This document shows, piece after piece, positions 33,703 through 41,596 of a stretch of DNA of 64,000 nt. The stretch comes from Psychromicrobium xiongbiense (GTDB lineage: Bacteria > Actinomycetota > Actinomycetes > Actinomycetales > Micrococcaceae): assembly GCF_030271165.1 (NCBI RefSeq), contig NZ_JASSZH010000014.1, forward strand, positions 146,350 to 210,349. The letters run 5' to 3'. The position numbers and the translations under genes were made by a program. Position 1 is the first letter of the stretch; each line of letters opens with the position of its first letter. Below the pieces are notes generated by a model. The model ran no database searches and had not been told where the DNA came from. It saw only the letters and a program-made list of their open reading frames with translations.

Positions 33703-34830
33703 CTAAAAGAGCACCGGCGTCGCTCTTTCCTGGGTGATGTCTTCGTCCTGCACCAGCAGTTCCATGAACCTGTCGTTCACGAACAGCAGCTCACGGCCAG
33801 CCGAATGCGCCGAGAGAACTCCAGCCGCCTCAAGCCCCTTGAGCCACTTGGTGGCGGTCGGCCGGGAAACCCCGCGCTGCTCGATGACGTTGGTGATGCG
33901 GCAATAGGGTTGCTCGAAAAGAACGTCCGGGAGACCCACGTGTCCGCCTCCCGGCAACGAGGCAACCTTGTCCTTGACAGCAGCCTGCAATCGGTTGGCT
34001 TTGTCGATCTTCAGCAGTGTCGACTTGGCCGTTTGCCTGACACCCTCCAGCATGTACTCGGTCCACTCAACCCACGATTCGTCGGAGGTCACCGCGCGGA
34101 GTGCCTGATAGTACTCATTCTTATGGGCGATGATGTACTTGGACAGGTAGAGGACAGGGAGGCTGAGAAGGCCTGCGGCGACCAACACCAGGACATTGAG
34201 AACACGTCCGGTGCGCCCATTACCATCCGCGAAGGGGTGGATTGCCTCAAACTGATAGTGAGCCAGCGCCATCTTCACCAAAGGGTCCAGGCCCTGTGCC
34301 GAGTTCACGAACAGTTCCCAATCGACCAGCTTCTGATCAATGATCTGCCGGCCTTCGGGTGGCGTATATACCGCCCTCCTCGTCACGGGGTCACCAATAT
34401 AGGCTCCTGATCCTGTTCGAAGATCCATCCCGTGCATCTTGATGATCGAGCACACTTCACGGGCGATATTGGTGGTCACGCTTCCGCGCTCCTTCACCAG
34501 CCTGAACCCCTCGTTCAGGGCCGTCCGGTACCTTAATGCCTCACGGGCTGCAGGAGTGGCCGACGCCGCCTCGGTGTGCGCATACCTGAAGAGCTCGTCA
34601 GCAGTGGTCACAATATTCTCAATCTCGGAGCTGGCCTGGGCTTCCAGCAGAGGGATGGCATTGATGAGGACGGTGGGATTCGTCATGGACTGAGCTGCCT
34701 GATTCATCGCCGCCAAAGAAGCCCTTGCCTCGATCGTCAGCTTAAGGACGGCCGTGGTCTCCACCGATTTCATCGGCGGAAGCGCTGGCAGATCATTATA
34801 GGGAGCCTCAGGACGCCACAGTTCAGACAT
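33703..34830 (-). CDS. Fic-domain AMP-transferase-like protein with inhibitory motif
   Basis: Fic enzymes usually transfer AMP to target proteins. The 375-residue protein has the complete catalytic loop HPFADGNGRTGR (His198 to Arg209) and, N-terminal to it, the class II inhibitory helix motif S-x3-E-N (Ser67, Glu71, Asn72), so it should be self-restrained. A C-terminal winged helix (CRITNVIEQRGVSRPTATKWLKGLEAAG) is typical of the Fic/DUF4172-HTH class. There is no separate FicA-like antitoxin gene next to it. Targets are unknown. Confidence 0.93.
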   Translation of the reverse strand: MSELWRPEAPYNDLPALPPMKSVETTAVLKLTIEARASLAAMNQAAQSMTNPTVLINAIPLLEAQASSEIENIVTTADELFRYAHTEAASATPAAREALRYRTALNEGFRLVKERGSVTTNIAREVCSIIKMHGMDLRTGSGAYIGDPVTRRAVYTPPEGRQIIDQKLVDWELFVNSAQGLDPLVKMALAHYQFEAIHPFADGNGRTGRVLNVLVLVAAGLLSLPVLYLSKYIIAHKNEYYQALRAVTSDESWVEWTEYMLEGVRQTAKSTLLKIDKANRLQAAVKDKVASLPGGGHVGLPDVLFEQPYCRITNVIEQRGVSRPTATKWLKGLEAAGVLSAHSAGRELLFVNDRFMELLVQDEDITQERATPVLF

Positions 34831-35002
34831 GGAAAGACCCTATCGACTGTGGACAATCATGTAAACATTTTGACCAAAACTTTAACTATTGATCCGATGT
34901 TGAAAAACCTTGTACATGGTTGTCCCCATCGTGGCCACCACGCAACACCGCCTCGCGGCGGTCATGTTTGACGTGCGGCCCCAGGCGCGCCACGCTGGGT
35001 CC

Positions 35003-35653
35003 ATGGCATTCCGTCGTGCAACAGACCGTCCATCCGCCCTTCCACTCGTCTCCGTCGTGGCAGCGCTGGGTGGTGTGGCATTGCTCATGACCTCCTGCGG
35101 GGCAAGTCCGGCTCCCGCGCAGAGTTCTGGCCAGACAACGTCCGCTTCCGCCAGCAGCACACCCGGAACCTCCTCTTCGGCGGCCGCCAGCCCTTCGACA
35201 TCGGCCGCTGCGGGTCCCAGCGGCCCTGCAGTGGGCCTACCGTGCACCGCTGCAGCGCTCAAGGGCACCCTCCATGACGGCAGTGGTGCCGCTGGCAGCG
35301 TCTACTACACGCTGACGCTGACCAATACGTCATCGACCATGTGTGTGCTCGACGGATACCCCGGAGTCTCCCTGGTCGGCAAGGGCAACGGCACCCAGTT
35401 GGGCGCACCCGCGGACCGCGATGCCAGCCGTCCCTCGGCAGGTCCGATCACCATGGTTCCGGGGGCAAGCGCCAATGCGGTGCTGCGGTACACCCAGGCC
35501 GGCAACTACCAGAACTGCACTCAGACTCCGGCCGACGGCCTGCGGGTCTACCCGCCCAGTGCCACGGATTCGCTGTACATCGCCCAGCCACTTACGGCAT
35601 GCACGGAAAGTTCAATGGTGCTGCTGGAAATCGGAGCTTTTGCCGCGTCGTGA
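35003..35653 (+). CDS. DUF4232-domain lipoprotein
   Basis: From ATG 35003 the 216-residue precursor has a lipoprotein signal ending in a lipobox (LLMTSCG), a Ser/Ala/Thr-rich linker (about 35-80) and a C-terminal domain with paired cysteines (LPCTAAALK, MCVLDGYPGVSL, NCTQ, TACTESS) typical of DUF4232 secreted proteins. The function of the domain is unknown. The 3' end overlaps the convergent membrane-protein gene by 42 bases. Confidence 0.85.
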   Translation: MAFRRATDRPSALPLVSVVAALGGVALLMTSCGASPAPAQSSGQTTSASASSTPGTSSSAAASPSTSAAAGPSGPAVGLPCTAAALKGTLHDGSGAAGSVYYTLTLTNTSSTMCVLDGYPGVSLVGKGNGTQLGAPADRDASRPSAGPITMVPGASANAVLRYTQAGNYQNCTQTPADGLRVYPPSATDSLYIAQPLTACTESSMVLLEIGAFAAS

Positions 35654-36172
35654 AGCTTGCAGCTGCTTCGGGCGCCGTGACGGGTTGAGTGCGGAGCGTA
35701 GTCTGCGCGCGGCCAGGGCGCAGAACACGGCATTGACCAACTGCAGAGCCACCGTCACGGCAAGCAAATCCACCACGACGGCGGCGACGGCGCACAGAAC
35801 GGTGGCCACCCCGAGCGTCATCAGCAGGCGGGCCCGCTCGACCACGCCGTAGCTGAGCAGGGCCGCACCCAGCACCGCCCATGCACCCAGCCCGTGCAGG
35901 ACCGCGACCGAGGCACCCAGGAAAATTGCGAATTCCACCACACAGGCCAGAGAGATGTAGGACGGAGCGCTGGCTCGGACCACCGGACGATGCCGGGCAA
36001 ACCACCACCAGCACACCAGGCCCAGGCCCACCGACGCCAGCGAGTAATAGACCGCACGGAACTGAACGTCATCGGCCGCAACGACCGCCACCGGGGCGCC
36101 GACGGCGATGAGCGCGGCGAGCGCAGCCACAGGCACCCAGTTATTGCCCTCCCGGCCCACATACTCACCCAC
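35612..36172 (-). CDS. Hypothetical four-to-five-helix membrane protein
   Basis: The likely start is GTG 36172 or GTG 36160 (the latter with GGGTGAG close upstream); the frame is open to 36256, but that part overlaps a palindromic element. The roughly 185-residue product has hydrophobic segments near its N-terminus (VPVAALAALIAVGAPVAVVA), a WWWFARHRP turn, and three further helices, then a basic tail. I do not recognise the family. Confidence 0.7.
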   Translation of the reverse strand: MGEYVGREGNNWVPVAALAALIAVGAPVAVVAADDVQFRAVYYSLASVGLGLVCWWWFARHRPVVRASAPSYISLACVVEFAIFLGASVAVLHGLGAWAVLGAALLSYGVVERARLLMTLGVATVLCAVAAVVVDLLAVTVALQLVNAVFCALAARRLRSALNPSRRPKQLQASRRGKSSDFQQHH

Positions 36173-36180
36173 GAGCCTAA

Positions 36181-36250
36181 GTGTAGGTCCAGGGCCCCGG
36201 ATCGAGCGTGCGAGATCTGGGCGGGACCTACACGGTAGGTCCAGGCCCCC
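36181..36250. repeat. Palindromic intergenic element, copy A
   Basis: GTGTAGGTCC (36181-36190) and GGACCTACAC (36224-36233) are perfect 10-base inverted arms. The segment GTAGGTCCAGGGCCCC is then repeated in near-identical form from 36236. It shares the GGTCC...GGACC plan with the longer elements at 44018 and 62406 but differs in sequence. Confidence 0.6.
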
Positions 36251-36280
36251 TCGCACTCAATGAGCACTTGCGCACAGTGA

Positions 36281-36321
36281 TTCGCGCGGCGACTGTGCGG
36301 TACTGGACGCTCGATGGCGGG
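36281..36321 (+). repeat. 41-bp direct repeat, left copy, flanking the catabolic cassette
   Basis: This is identical over 41 bases to 43964-44004, in the same orientation, from TTCGCGCGGCG to CGATGGCGGG. With upstream bases it can form a hairpin (CGCACAGT with ACTGTGCG). It lies 24 bases beyond the gntR stop. Confidence 0.95.
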
Positions 36322-36344
36322 CGGGGTGGCAGCCGGGGCAGACC

Positions 36345-37025
36345 CTACGCCCAGTGCGTACCGCCGGCCCGCTGGCGGACGCTCTCCAGATGGTCGTGCA
36401 GCGCGCGCAAGGCGCCATCGTGGTTGCGGTCCTCCACACAGGCGAGGATTTTTGCGTGTTCCCGGAGCGCATCCTCCGAATCGACGTGCTCCGGCCCCTC
36501 CGCCCAGGTCTGACGCGTCCGGTGCACGTCCCAGCCAAGCATGTTCCGCATGCCATCGAGATACCGATTGCCTGCGTACCGGAAGAATGTCCCGTGGAAC
36601 TCGGCATCGGCCGCGAAGTGTTTCTGCACGAGAGAAAAATCAACGCTCTGCTCGTTGCGCAGCGCCGCGACAGTCTCAGCATGCTCCGCATGGCGTTCGC
36701 GCAGTTCATCGACGAAGCTGGGCCACTGGACAAACGCCCGGCTGAGCGCAGCACTCTCAATCACCTGGCGGGCATCGATGATCTCTCCGAGCTGCTCGGA
36801 GGTCAGGGGCGGCGCGACGATGTACCCACGGTTCGCGTGATATTCGATGGGGCCGAAGCGTTCGATCGACGCCAGGGCTTCACGCACCGGAGTGGGCGAG
36901 ACATCAAGGTCGCGAGCCAGCGCTTCAATGCTCAGACGCTGCCCCGGCTCCCACAAGCCCGCGGTGAGCCGATCAACGATCATCGACTGCACTTCGCCAC
37001 GGAGAACCTCACGCTTGCCCAACAT
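36345..37025 (-). CDS. GntR/FadR-family regulator of the catabolic cassette
   Basis: From ATG 37025 (GAGGAG upstream) the protein is 226 residues: an N-terminal winged helix (LSIEALARDLDVSPTPVREALASIERFG) and a C-terminal FCD ligand-binding domain (IIDARQVIESAA...FHGTFFRYAGNRYL...EHAKILACVEDRN). The last gene of the leftward operon, it probably binds the palindromes in the divergent promoter at 41453-41566. The ligand is probably a pathway intermediate. Confidence 0.92.
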   Translation of the reverse strand: MLGKREVLRGEVQSMIVDRLTAGLWEPGQRLSIEALARDLDVSPTPVREALASIERFGPIEYHANRGYIVAPPLTSEQLGEIIDARQVIESAALSRAFVQWPSFVDELRERHAEHAETVAALRNEQSVDFSLVQKHFAADAEFHGTFFRYAGNRYLDGMRNMLGWDVHRTRQTWAEGPEHVDSEDALREHAKILACVEDRNHDGALRALHDHLESVRQRAGGTHWA

Positions 37026-37118
37026 CTGCTCCTCAAGGTTTCCGGGTCCCCATCCAGGCATGATGATGGGCTGACGCGATGACGACGCCAGCCCATCATG
37101 TCATGAGTCTGTGACCAT

Positions 37119-38165
37119 TCAGGCAGTCTTTCCGGGGTAGAGAATCACCTTGTTCGCCTCGCCGCTGAGCAGCTCGATGACCGGACCCAGTTCGCCGAGC
37201 GGCATCCGGTGGGTGATCAGCCAGTCCAGCTCCACCCGACCGGCCTCGATCAGGGCGGAGAGTTCCTCCCAGGTCTCCCACAGCGCCCGGCCGTAGATGC
37301 CGTGAAGAGTGATCTCCTTCTTGTTGATGTACTGCGAAATGTTGAGCGAGATCGGCTTGCCGGCGTGACCGACGGAGACGACCTGCCCGTTGCGGCGCAC
37401 CGCGTCGAAGAGCGTCGGGTAGGCCGCAGCGACACCGGAGACTTCGAATGCGACGTCGACTCCACCACGGTGGGCGTGCTTCTTTTCGATGTACTCCAGC
37501 ACCTCGGGACCGGGTGCGAAGGTCGTCGCGCCGAGGTCCGCTGCCAGGCCCCGACGGTATTCATTGGGCTCGATGGCGATGACCTCGGTCGCGCCGAGCA
37601 TCAGGGCAAATTTCACGATGAGCAGGCCGATCGGACCGCAACCGGAGACGAGCACGGCGTTGGCTGCGATGTCCTTCCCACTGCGCTGGATGGCGTGCCA
37701 GGCCACACCGGAAGGCTCCAGGAGCGTGGCGGTTTCGAAGGACATCGAATCCGGGATCTTGAAGGCCAGGCTCTCCGGAACGGCAACCCGCTCCGCGAAA
37801 ACGCCGTCGATGTCGTTGGCCAGCAGCTTCATGTCCATGCAGTTGCTGGGACGTCCGGTGTTGCACATGTAGCAGGTGCCACAGGCTGCGTGGGAGTCCA
37901 GTGCGATGCGGTCGCCGACCTTGACCCGGGTGACTGCTGGGCCGACGGCGATGACGACGCCGGCGCTCTCGTGGCCGAGCACGCGGGGGAATTCCATCGG
38001 GAATCCCTGAGCCGTCTCTCCCCATTCGAAGAATTCACGGTCCGAGCCGCATACTGAGGCCGCCTTGACCTCCATCAGAATGTCGTTGTCACCGACGGTC
38101 GGCTCCGGGAAGTCGGTGACGTAGGTGGCTCCCGCGGCCGGTTCGGTTTTGATGATTGCGCGCAT
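37119..38165 (-). CDS. Zinc-dependent polyol/alcohol dehydrogenase
   Basis: This is a 348-residue medium-chain dehydrogenase of the sorbitol/L-arabinitol/threonine dehydrogenase type. Catalytic zinc ligands are Cys39, His65 and Glu66; structural zinc ligands are Cys95, Cys98, Cys101 and Cys109; the nucleotide fold has SGCGPIGLL and a following acidic residue (AIEPNE), favouring NAD. ATG 38165 has AGGAAC upstream. It is probably the oxidation step that turns the imported polyol or sugar into its keto form. Confidence 0.92.
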   Translation of the reverse strand: MRAIIKTEPAAGATYVTDFPEPTVGDNDILMEVKAASVCGSDREFFEWGETAQGFPMEFPRVLGHESAGVVIAVGPAVTRVKVGDRIALDSHAACGTCYMCNTGRPSNCMDMKLLANDIDGVFAERVAVPESLAFKIPDSMSFETATLLEPSGVAWHAIQRSGKDIAANAVLVSGCGPIGLLIVKFALMLGATEVIAIEPNEYRRGLAADLGATTFAPGPEVLEYIEKKHAHRGGVDVAFEVSGVAAAYPTLFDAVRRNGQVVSVGHAGKPISLNISQYINKKEITLHGIYGRALWETWEELSALIEAGRVELDWLITHRMPLGELGPVIELLSGEANKVILYPGKTA

Positions 38166-38221
38166 GAGTGTTCCTGTCGGTAAATATGGGTATAGAGAGT
38201 GGTACGTCGAAGAGCTGCTGC

Positions 38222-38983
38222 TCAATCGGTGGCTGGAAGATATTCGAGGCTAATCTCGCCTTGGTAGTCGGAGGATTCGACCGCCGCGAGGAAGCCCGGG
38301 AAGTCGATGCTCCCCGTTCCTGGCGCGCCCCGCCCGGGAGCATCCGCAAGCTGCAGGTGCTTCGTGTACGGCAGGAGGGTTTGCCAGGTGGCGTTGAGGT
38401 CAACACCGTTATTGGTGAGGTGGAAGGTGTCGAACAGGAGGCCGATATTCGTGCGGCCCTCTGCTTCACGATCGATGAACTCGGCGATGTCGTAGCCGTT
38501 CCGGAACGGGTAGTCCGGATTTCCCGCCACGCTGAGTGGTTCGATGAGGATCGTTCCGCCGAAGCCTGCCACCAGATCGGCAGCGTACCGGTACCTGCGC
38601 CCGGCCACGCTCAGCTGCTCCTCGCGGGAGAAACGCTGGTCCAGGTTGCCCGCAGCGACGTTGAATTTCTTCACGCCCACGCGCTGCGCCATCGCCGCAA
38701 TCGCTGCAATGCTCGCCGCGAATTCCTCTTCCCGGTCGGGCAGTGAGGCAAGTCCCCGCTCGCCGGCAGCACGATCCCCGCCATGGGAGTTGAGCGCAAT
38801 CAGCTCGACGCCGGCCCACTCCAGCGACTCGGCGAATCCGTCCAGTTCCTGCTGCGGCGGCGTGGCACTGTCAAAGTCCCACCAGGACTCCACCCGCATG
38901 TAGCCGTCCGCACTGGCGGCAGCGGCTCGCCCAGTCAGCGGCAGGTAGCCGTACATCGTTGACAGATTGGCGGCATAGGTCAT
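38222..38983 (-). CDS. Hydroxypyruvate isomerase-family TIM-barrel protein
   Basis: From ATG 38983 (GGAGGACCC upstream) the 253-residue protein has the Hyi-type start (MTYAANLSTMYGYLPLTGRAAAA...VESWWDF), metal-site region LIEPLSVAGNPDYP, LLFDTFHL and the C-terminal EISLEYLP with a metal-binding Glu. Family members isomerise hydroxypyruvate, 2-oxo-tetronate phosphates or related ketoses. In this operon a ketose or ketose-phosphate isomerase or epimerase role is likely. Confidence 0.9.
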   Translation of the reverse strand: MTYAANLSTMYGYLPLTGRAAAASADGYMRVESWWDFDSATPPQQELDGFAESLEWAGVELIALNSHGGDRAAGERGLASLPDREEEFAASIAAIAAMAQRVGVKKFNVAAGNLDQRFSREEQLSVAGRRYRYAADLVAGFGGTILIEPLSVAGNPDYPFRNGYDIAEFIDREAEGRTNIGLLFDTFHLTNNGVDLNATWQTLLPYTKHLQLADAPGRGAPGTGSIDFPGFLAAVESSDYQGEISLEYLPATD

Positions 38984-39056
38984 GGGTCCTCCTTCGTTGT
39001 CCTTCAGGTGCTCATCAGATGGGGGTTGATCTCCGCGTGGCAGCGGAAGCATCCGC

Positions 39057-39974
39057 TCAGGCCCAGTAGTCCAGAACCTCGCGCACATACGTCACGTTCT
39101 CCGCGACAACTCCGAGAGAATCGGCACCGTAGTGCTCGCAGCAGAAGGGGCCGTCGAAGCCCAGCTCCAGAGCACGTCCAATGACCGCGCGGTAATTGAT
39201 GAAGCCGTACTTCAGGGGCAGGGGCACCGTCGAGTACGCACCCGTTCGCGGATCGAAATCCCGCGAGTAGTTCTTGATGTGCCAGAAGTTGGAGAGCGGC
39301 AGCACCTTCTCAAACATCGTGGTGACGTCCTCGATCTCGCGGTGCAGGCGCACGAAGTTCCCAATGTCGGGGTTGAGGCCGACGGCATCGTGGTCAAGAT
39401 CCCGGAGGAAGGCGACGGCGTCATCGGCGGTGCCGAGGAAGGTGTCCTCATACATCTCCATGCTCAGCTGAACACCGTTCTGCTGAGCATGGTCGGCCAG
39501 TTCACGCACCCGCTCGAGCGCGAGCGGACGCAGCGCCTCGTCGTCGTGGTGTCCGTCCTCGAGCCAGAACCAGAGCGCAGACTGCTGCCTGGCTGCCAGC
39601 GCCTCCATAAACCCGAGATTCACTACGCTCACGCCGAGCTCGGGCGCGAGGTCGAGGGTGCGGTGCGCCTTGGCCAGATTGAACTCGCCCTGCCCGGGAT
39701 TGATGATCGAATGCCGGGTCAGGGAGATCGAGGGAATCGACACCCCCGTGTCGTCGAGCACCCGGGAGAATTCAGCCAACCGCGCTTCCGAAAGCTCCGC
39801 AAGCGGAACCCACATATCGGTCGGATCGATCTCTTCCACCCCGAGCTTGCGGACTGCCTTAAGCGTCGTGGCCCACTCCGAAGCTGGCGCATCCTTGGCA
39901 TGCCCGCCGTCCTTGGCGCGATTGCCGATCTGTCCAAGATTGGCCGCAATCGGCCAGGACTTTGCTTCAGGCAT
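39057..39974 (-). CDS. Sugar phosphate isomerase/epimerase (xylose isomerase-like TIM barrel)
   Basis: This 305-residue AP_endonuc_2-superfamily protein has an N-terminal IAANLGQIGNR strand, metal-ligand candidates in LSMEMYED (Glu), LNPDIGNF (Asp), FWHIKNYS (His) and PFCCEHYG (Glu). The pattern is that of UlaE/IolE/ketose 3-epimerase relatives. Its stop is 73 bases before the Hyi-like gene and its start overlaps the permease stop by one base (TAATG). A 3-epimerase step between ketopentose phosphates is a reasonable inference. Confidence 0.88.
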   Translation of the reverse strand: MPEAKSWPIAANLGQIGNRAKDGGHAKDAPASEWATTLKAVRKLGVEEIDPTDMWVPLAELSEARLAEFSRVLDDTGVSIPSISLTRHSIINPGQGEFNLAKAHRTLDLAPELGVSVVNLGFMEALAARQQSALWFWLEDGHHDDEALRPLALERVRELADHAQQNGVQLSMEMYEDTFLGTADDAVAFLRDLDHDAVGLNPDIGNFVRLHREIEDVTTMFEKVLPLSNFWHIKNYSRDFDPRTGAYSTVPLPLKYGFINYRAVIGRALELGFDGPFCCEHYGADSLGVVAENVTYVREVLDYWA

Positions 39975-41398
39975 TAGTTCTTGCTTCCTTTCGAGTTTCC
40001 AACCGCGTGCTGGTTGGCCAGGTCCACGGTGATCACCGGGATGCTGTAGGTCTCTGCTGTGAGCTCCTCATGCGTCTTCCGTCCACGCAACACGGTTCCC
40101 CAGATCACACCGATCACGGTCAGCACCTGAACGGCGATGACGAACGCGATGACGAGCACCGGCGAGCCACCACTGCTGGCAACGAGGGCGGTGGCGATGA
40201 GCGGGGTGGTGCCACCCAGAATGGCCACGTTGAGCTCGCGGCCGATGGCGATGCCGGAGAAGCGGTAGTGAGTCGGGAACAGATCGGTCATGAACGCTGC
40301 CTGGCAGGCGAGCGCACCGGCCTGGACGACGCCGTAGCCGAGGGTGACGGCCAGGATGACCAGCCCTGGTTCCCTGGTCTGGAGGAGCGCAAAGAGTGCG
40401 AAGACGTAGGCGGCCATGGCAATGGCGGATCCGACGTACACCTTCGCTACCCCGATGCGGTCAGCGACGAAGCCGAACAAGGGAATGGTGAAGAACGCGA
40501 GGCCGGTGCCGCAGACCACTGCCACGGTTCCGATCACGGGGGACAGCTTGAGCGTATTGACCACATAGCTGATGGAGAACGTGTTGATCAGATAACCGGC
40601 CACATTGATGCCTGAGCCGCACAGAAGGCCGGCCAGCACGCGCCCGGGAACCTGGCGGAGGGCCAGCAGCACCGGCACCCGGGATACTTTCTTGTCGGCT
40701 TTCTCCGCGGCAGCCTCGATGTTCCGTCCCTGCTCGAACTCGGGTGTCTCCTCGATATGCCGACGGATGTAGATCGCGATGACGAAGATCACGGCGCTGG
40801 CCAGGAACGGGATGCGCCATGCCCAGGCATGGAGCACCTCTTTGGGCAGGAGCGCGAGGAGCGCGAAGAGCCCGGTGGCTGATGCCAGGGCGATGCCCTG
40901 AGCTGCCTGGCCGAAACTGGTCAGGAAGGCCAGATGCTTGCGCGGTGCATACTCACTGACCGCGGTGGCGGCTCCGGCGTACTCTGCGCCGGCGCCGAGC
41001 CCCTGGAGGATCCGGGTCAGAATCAACAGAATCGGCGCCCAGGCACCAATCGTTTCATAGGTGGGGAGAAGGCCGGTGAGGACGGTGGCAAGCCCCATCA
41101 AGGTGATGGTGGCGATCAGAATCGGTTTGCGGCCAATCCTGTCCCCGATGTTGGAGGCGATGATGCCGCCGATGGGGCGCACGATGAACGCTGCGGCGAA
41201 GACACCGAAGGATGCCATGGTGCTGATGACCGGATCCGCGTTCGGAAAGAACAGCGGGCCGAAGACCAGGGCAGTAGCTGCACCGTAGAGGGCGAAATCA
41301 AAGTACTCGATGACGGTGCCGATGGAAGTTGCGATGACGACGCGACGCACTGCGCTGCGTGGAGCCTTGGGGGGATCAGTCTCATGGGATGTTGGCAT
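39974..41398 (-). CDS. MHS-family MFS permease
   Basis: The 474-residue, 12-helix transporter has the metabolite:H+ symporter signatures: SIGTVIEYFDFALYG at the start, IGDRIGRKPILI in loop 2-3, and GLGAGAEYAGAATAVSEYAPRK after helix 4. MHS members import shikimate, alpha-ketoglutarate, citrate, proline or betaine, so the substrate here may carry a carboxylate, though polyol relatives exist. It is the first gene of the leftward operon. Confidence 0.92.
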   Translation of the reverse strand: MPTSHETDPPKAPRSAVRRVVIATSIGTVIEYFDFALYGAATALVFGPLFFPNADPVISTMASFGVFAAAFIVRPIGGIIASNIGDRIGRKPILIATITLMGLATVLTGLLPTYETIGAWAPILLILTRILQGLGAGAEYAGAATAVSEYAPRKHLAFLTSFGQAAQGIALASATGLFALLALLPKEVLHAWAWRIPFLASAVIFVIAIYIRRHIEETPEFEQGRNIEAAAEKADKKVSRVPVLLALRQVPGRVLAGLLCGSGINVAGYLINTFSISYVVNTLKLSPVIGTVAVVCGTGLAFFTIPLFGFVADRIGVAKVYVGSAIAMAAYVFALFALLQTREPGLVILAVTLGYGVVQAGALACQAAFMTDLFPTHYRFSGIAIGRELNVAILGGTTPLIATALVASSGGSPVLVIAFVIAVQVLTVIGVIWGTVLRGRKTHEELTAETYSIPVITVDLANQHAVGNSKGSKN

Positions 41399-41452
41399 AA
41401 CAAATCTCCGTTGATTTTTTTGGGGTGAGACACTCGAATACCCCTACGGTAA

Positions 41453-41566
41453 ATCCTATAGAGTTCACTGTCAAGAACTCGAATAATTGAGAGACATCTC
41501 ACGCTAAGTACCACTTCAGCGCCATCGAGCATCTTTTGCTTGAATTGATCCTATAGAGTTAGGATC
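41453..41566. promoter_or_regulatory. GntR-type operators in the divergent promoter
   Basis: GATCCTATAGAGTTAGGATC (41547-41566) is an inverted repeat with 7-base arms. Its core ATCCTATAGAGTT recurs exactly at 41453-41465. GAGTTC-N8-GAACTC (41461-41480) is another inverted repeat overlapping the left copy. One copy lies near each divergent gene start, which fits coordinate control by the operon's FCD-type GntR protein. Binding is inferred. Confidence 0.7.
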
Positions 41567-41596
41567 ACCAGAGGCATCCCAACGGAAGGCGCCCCC

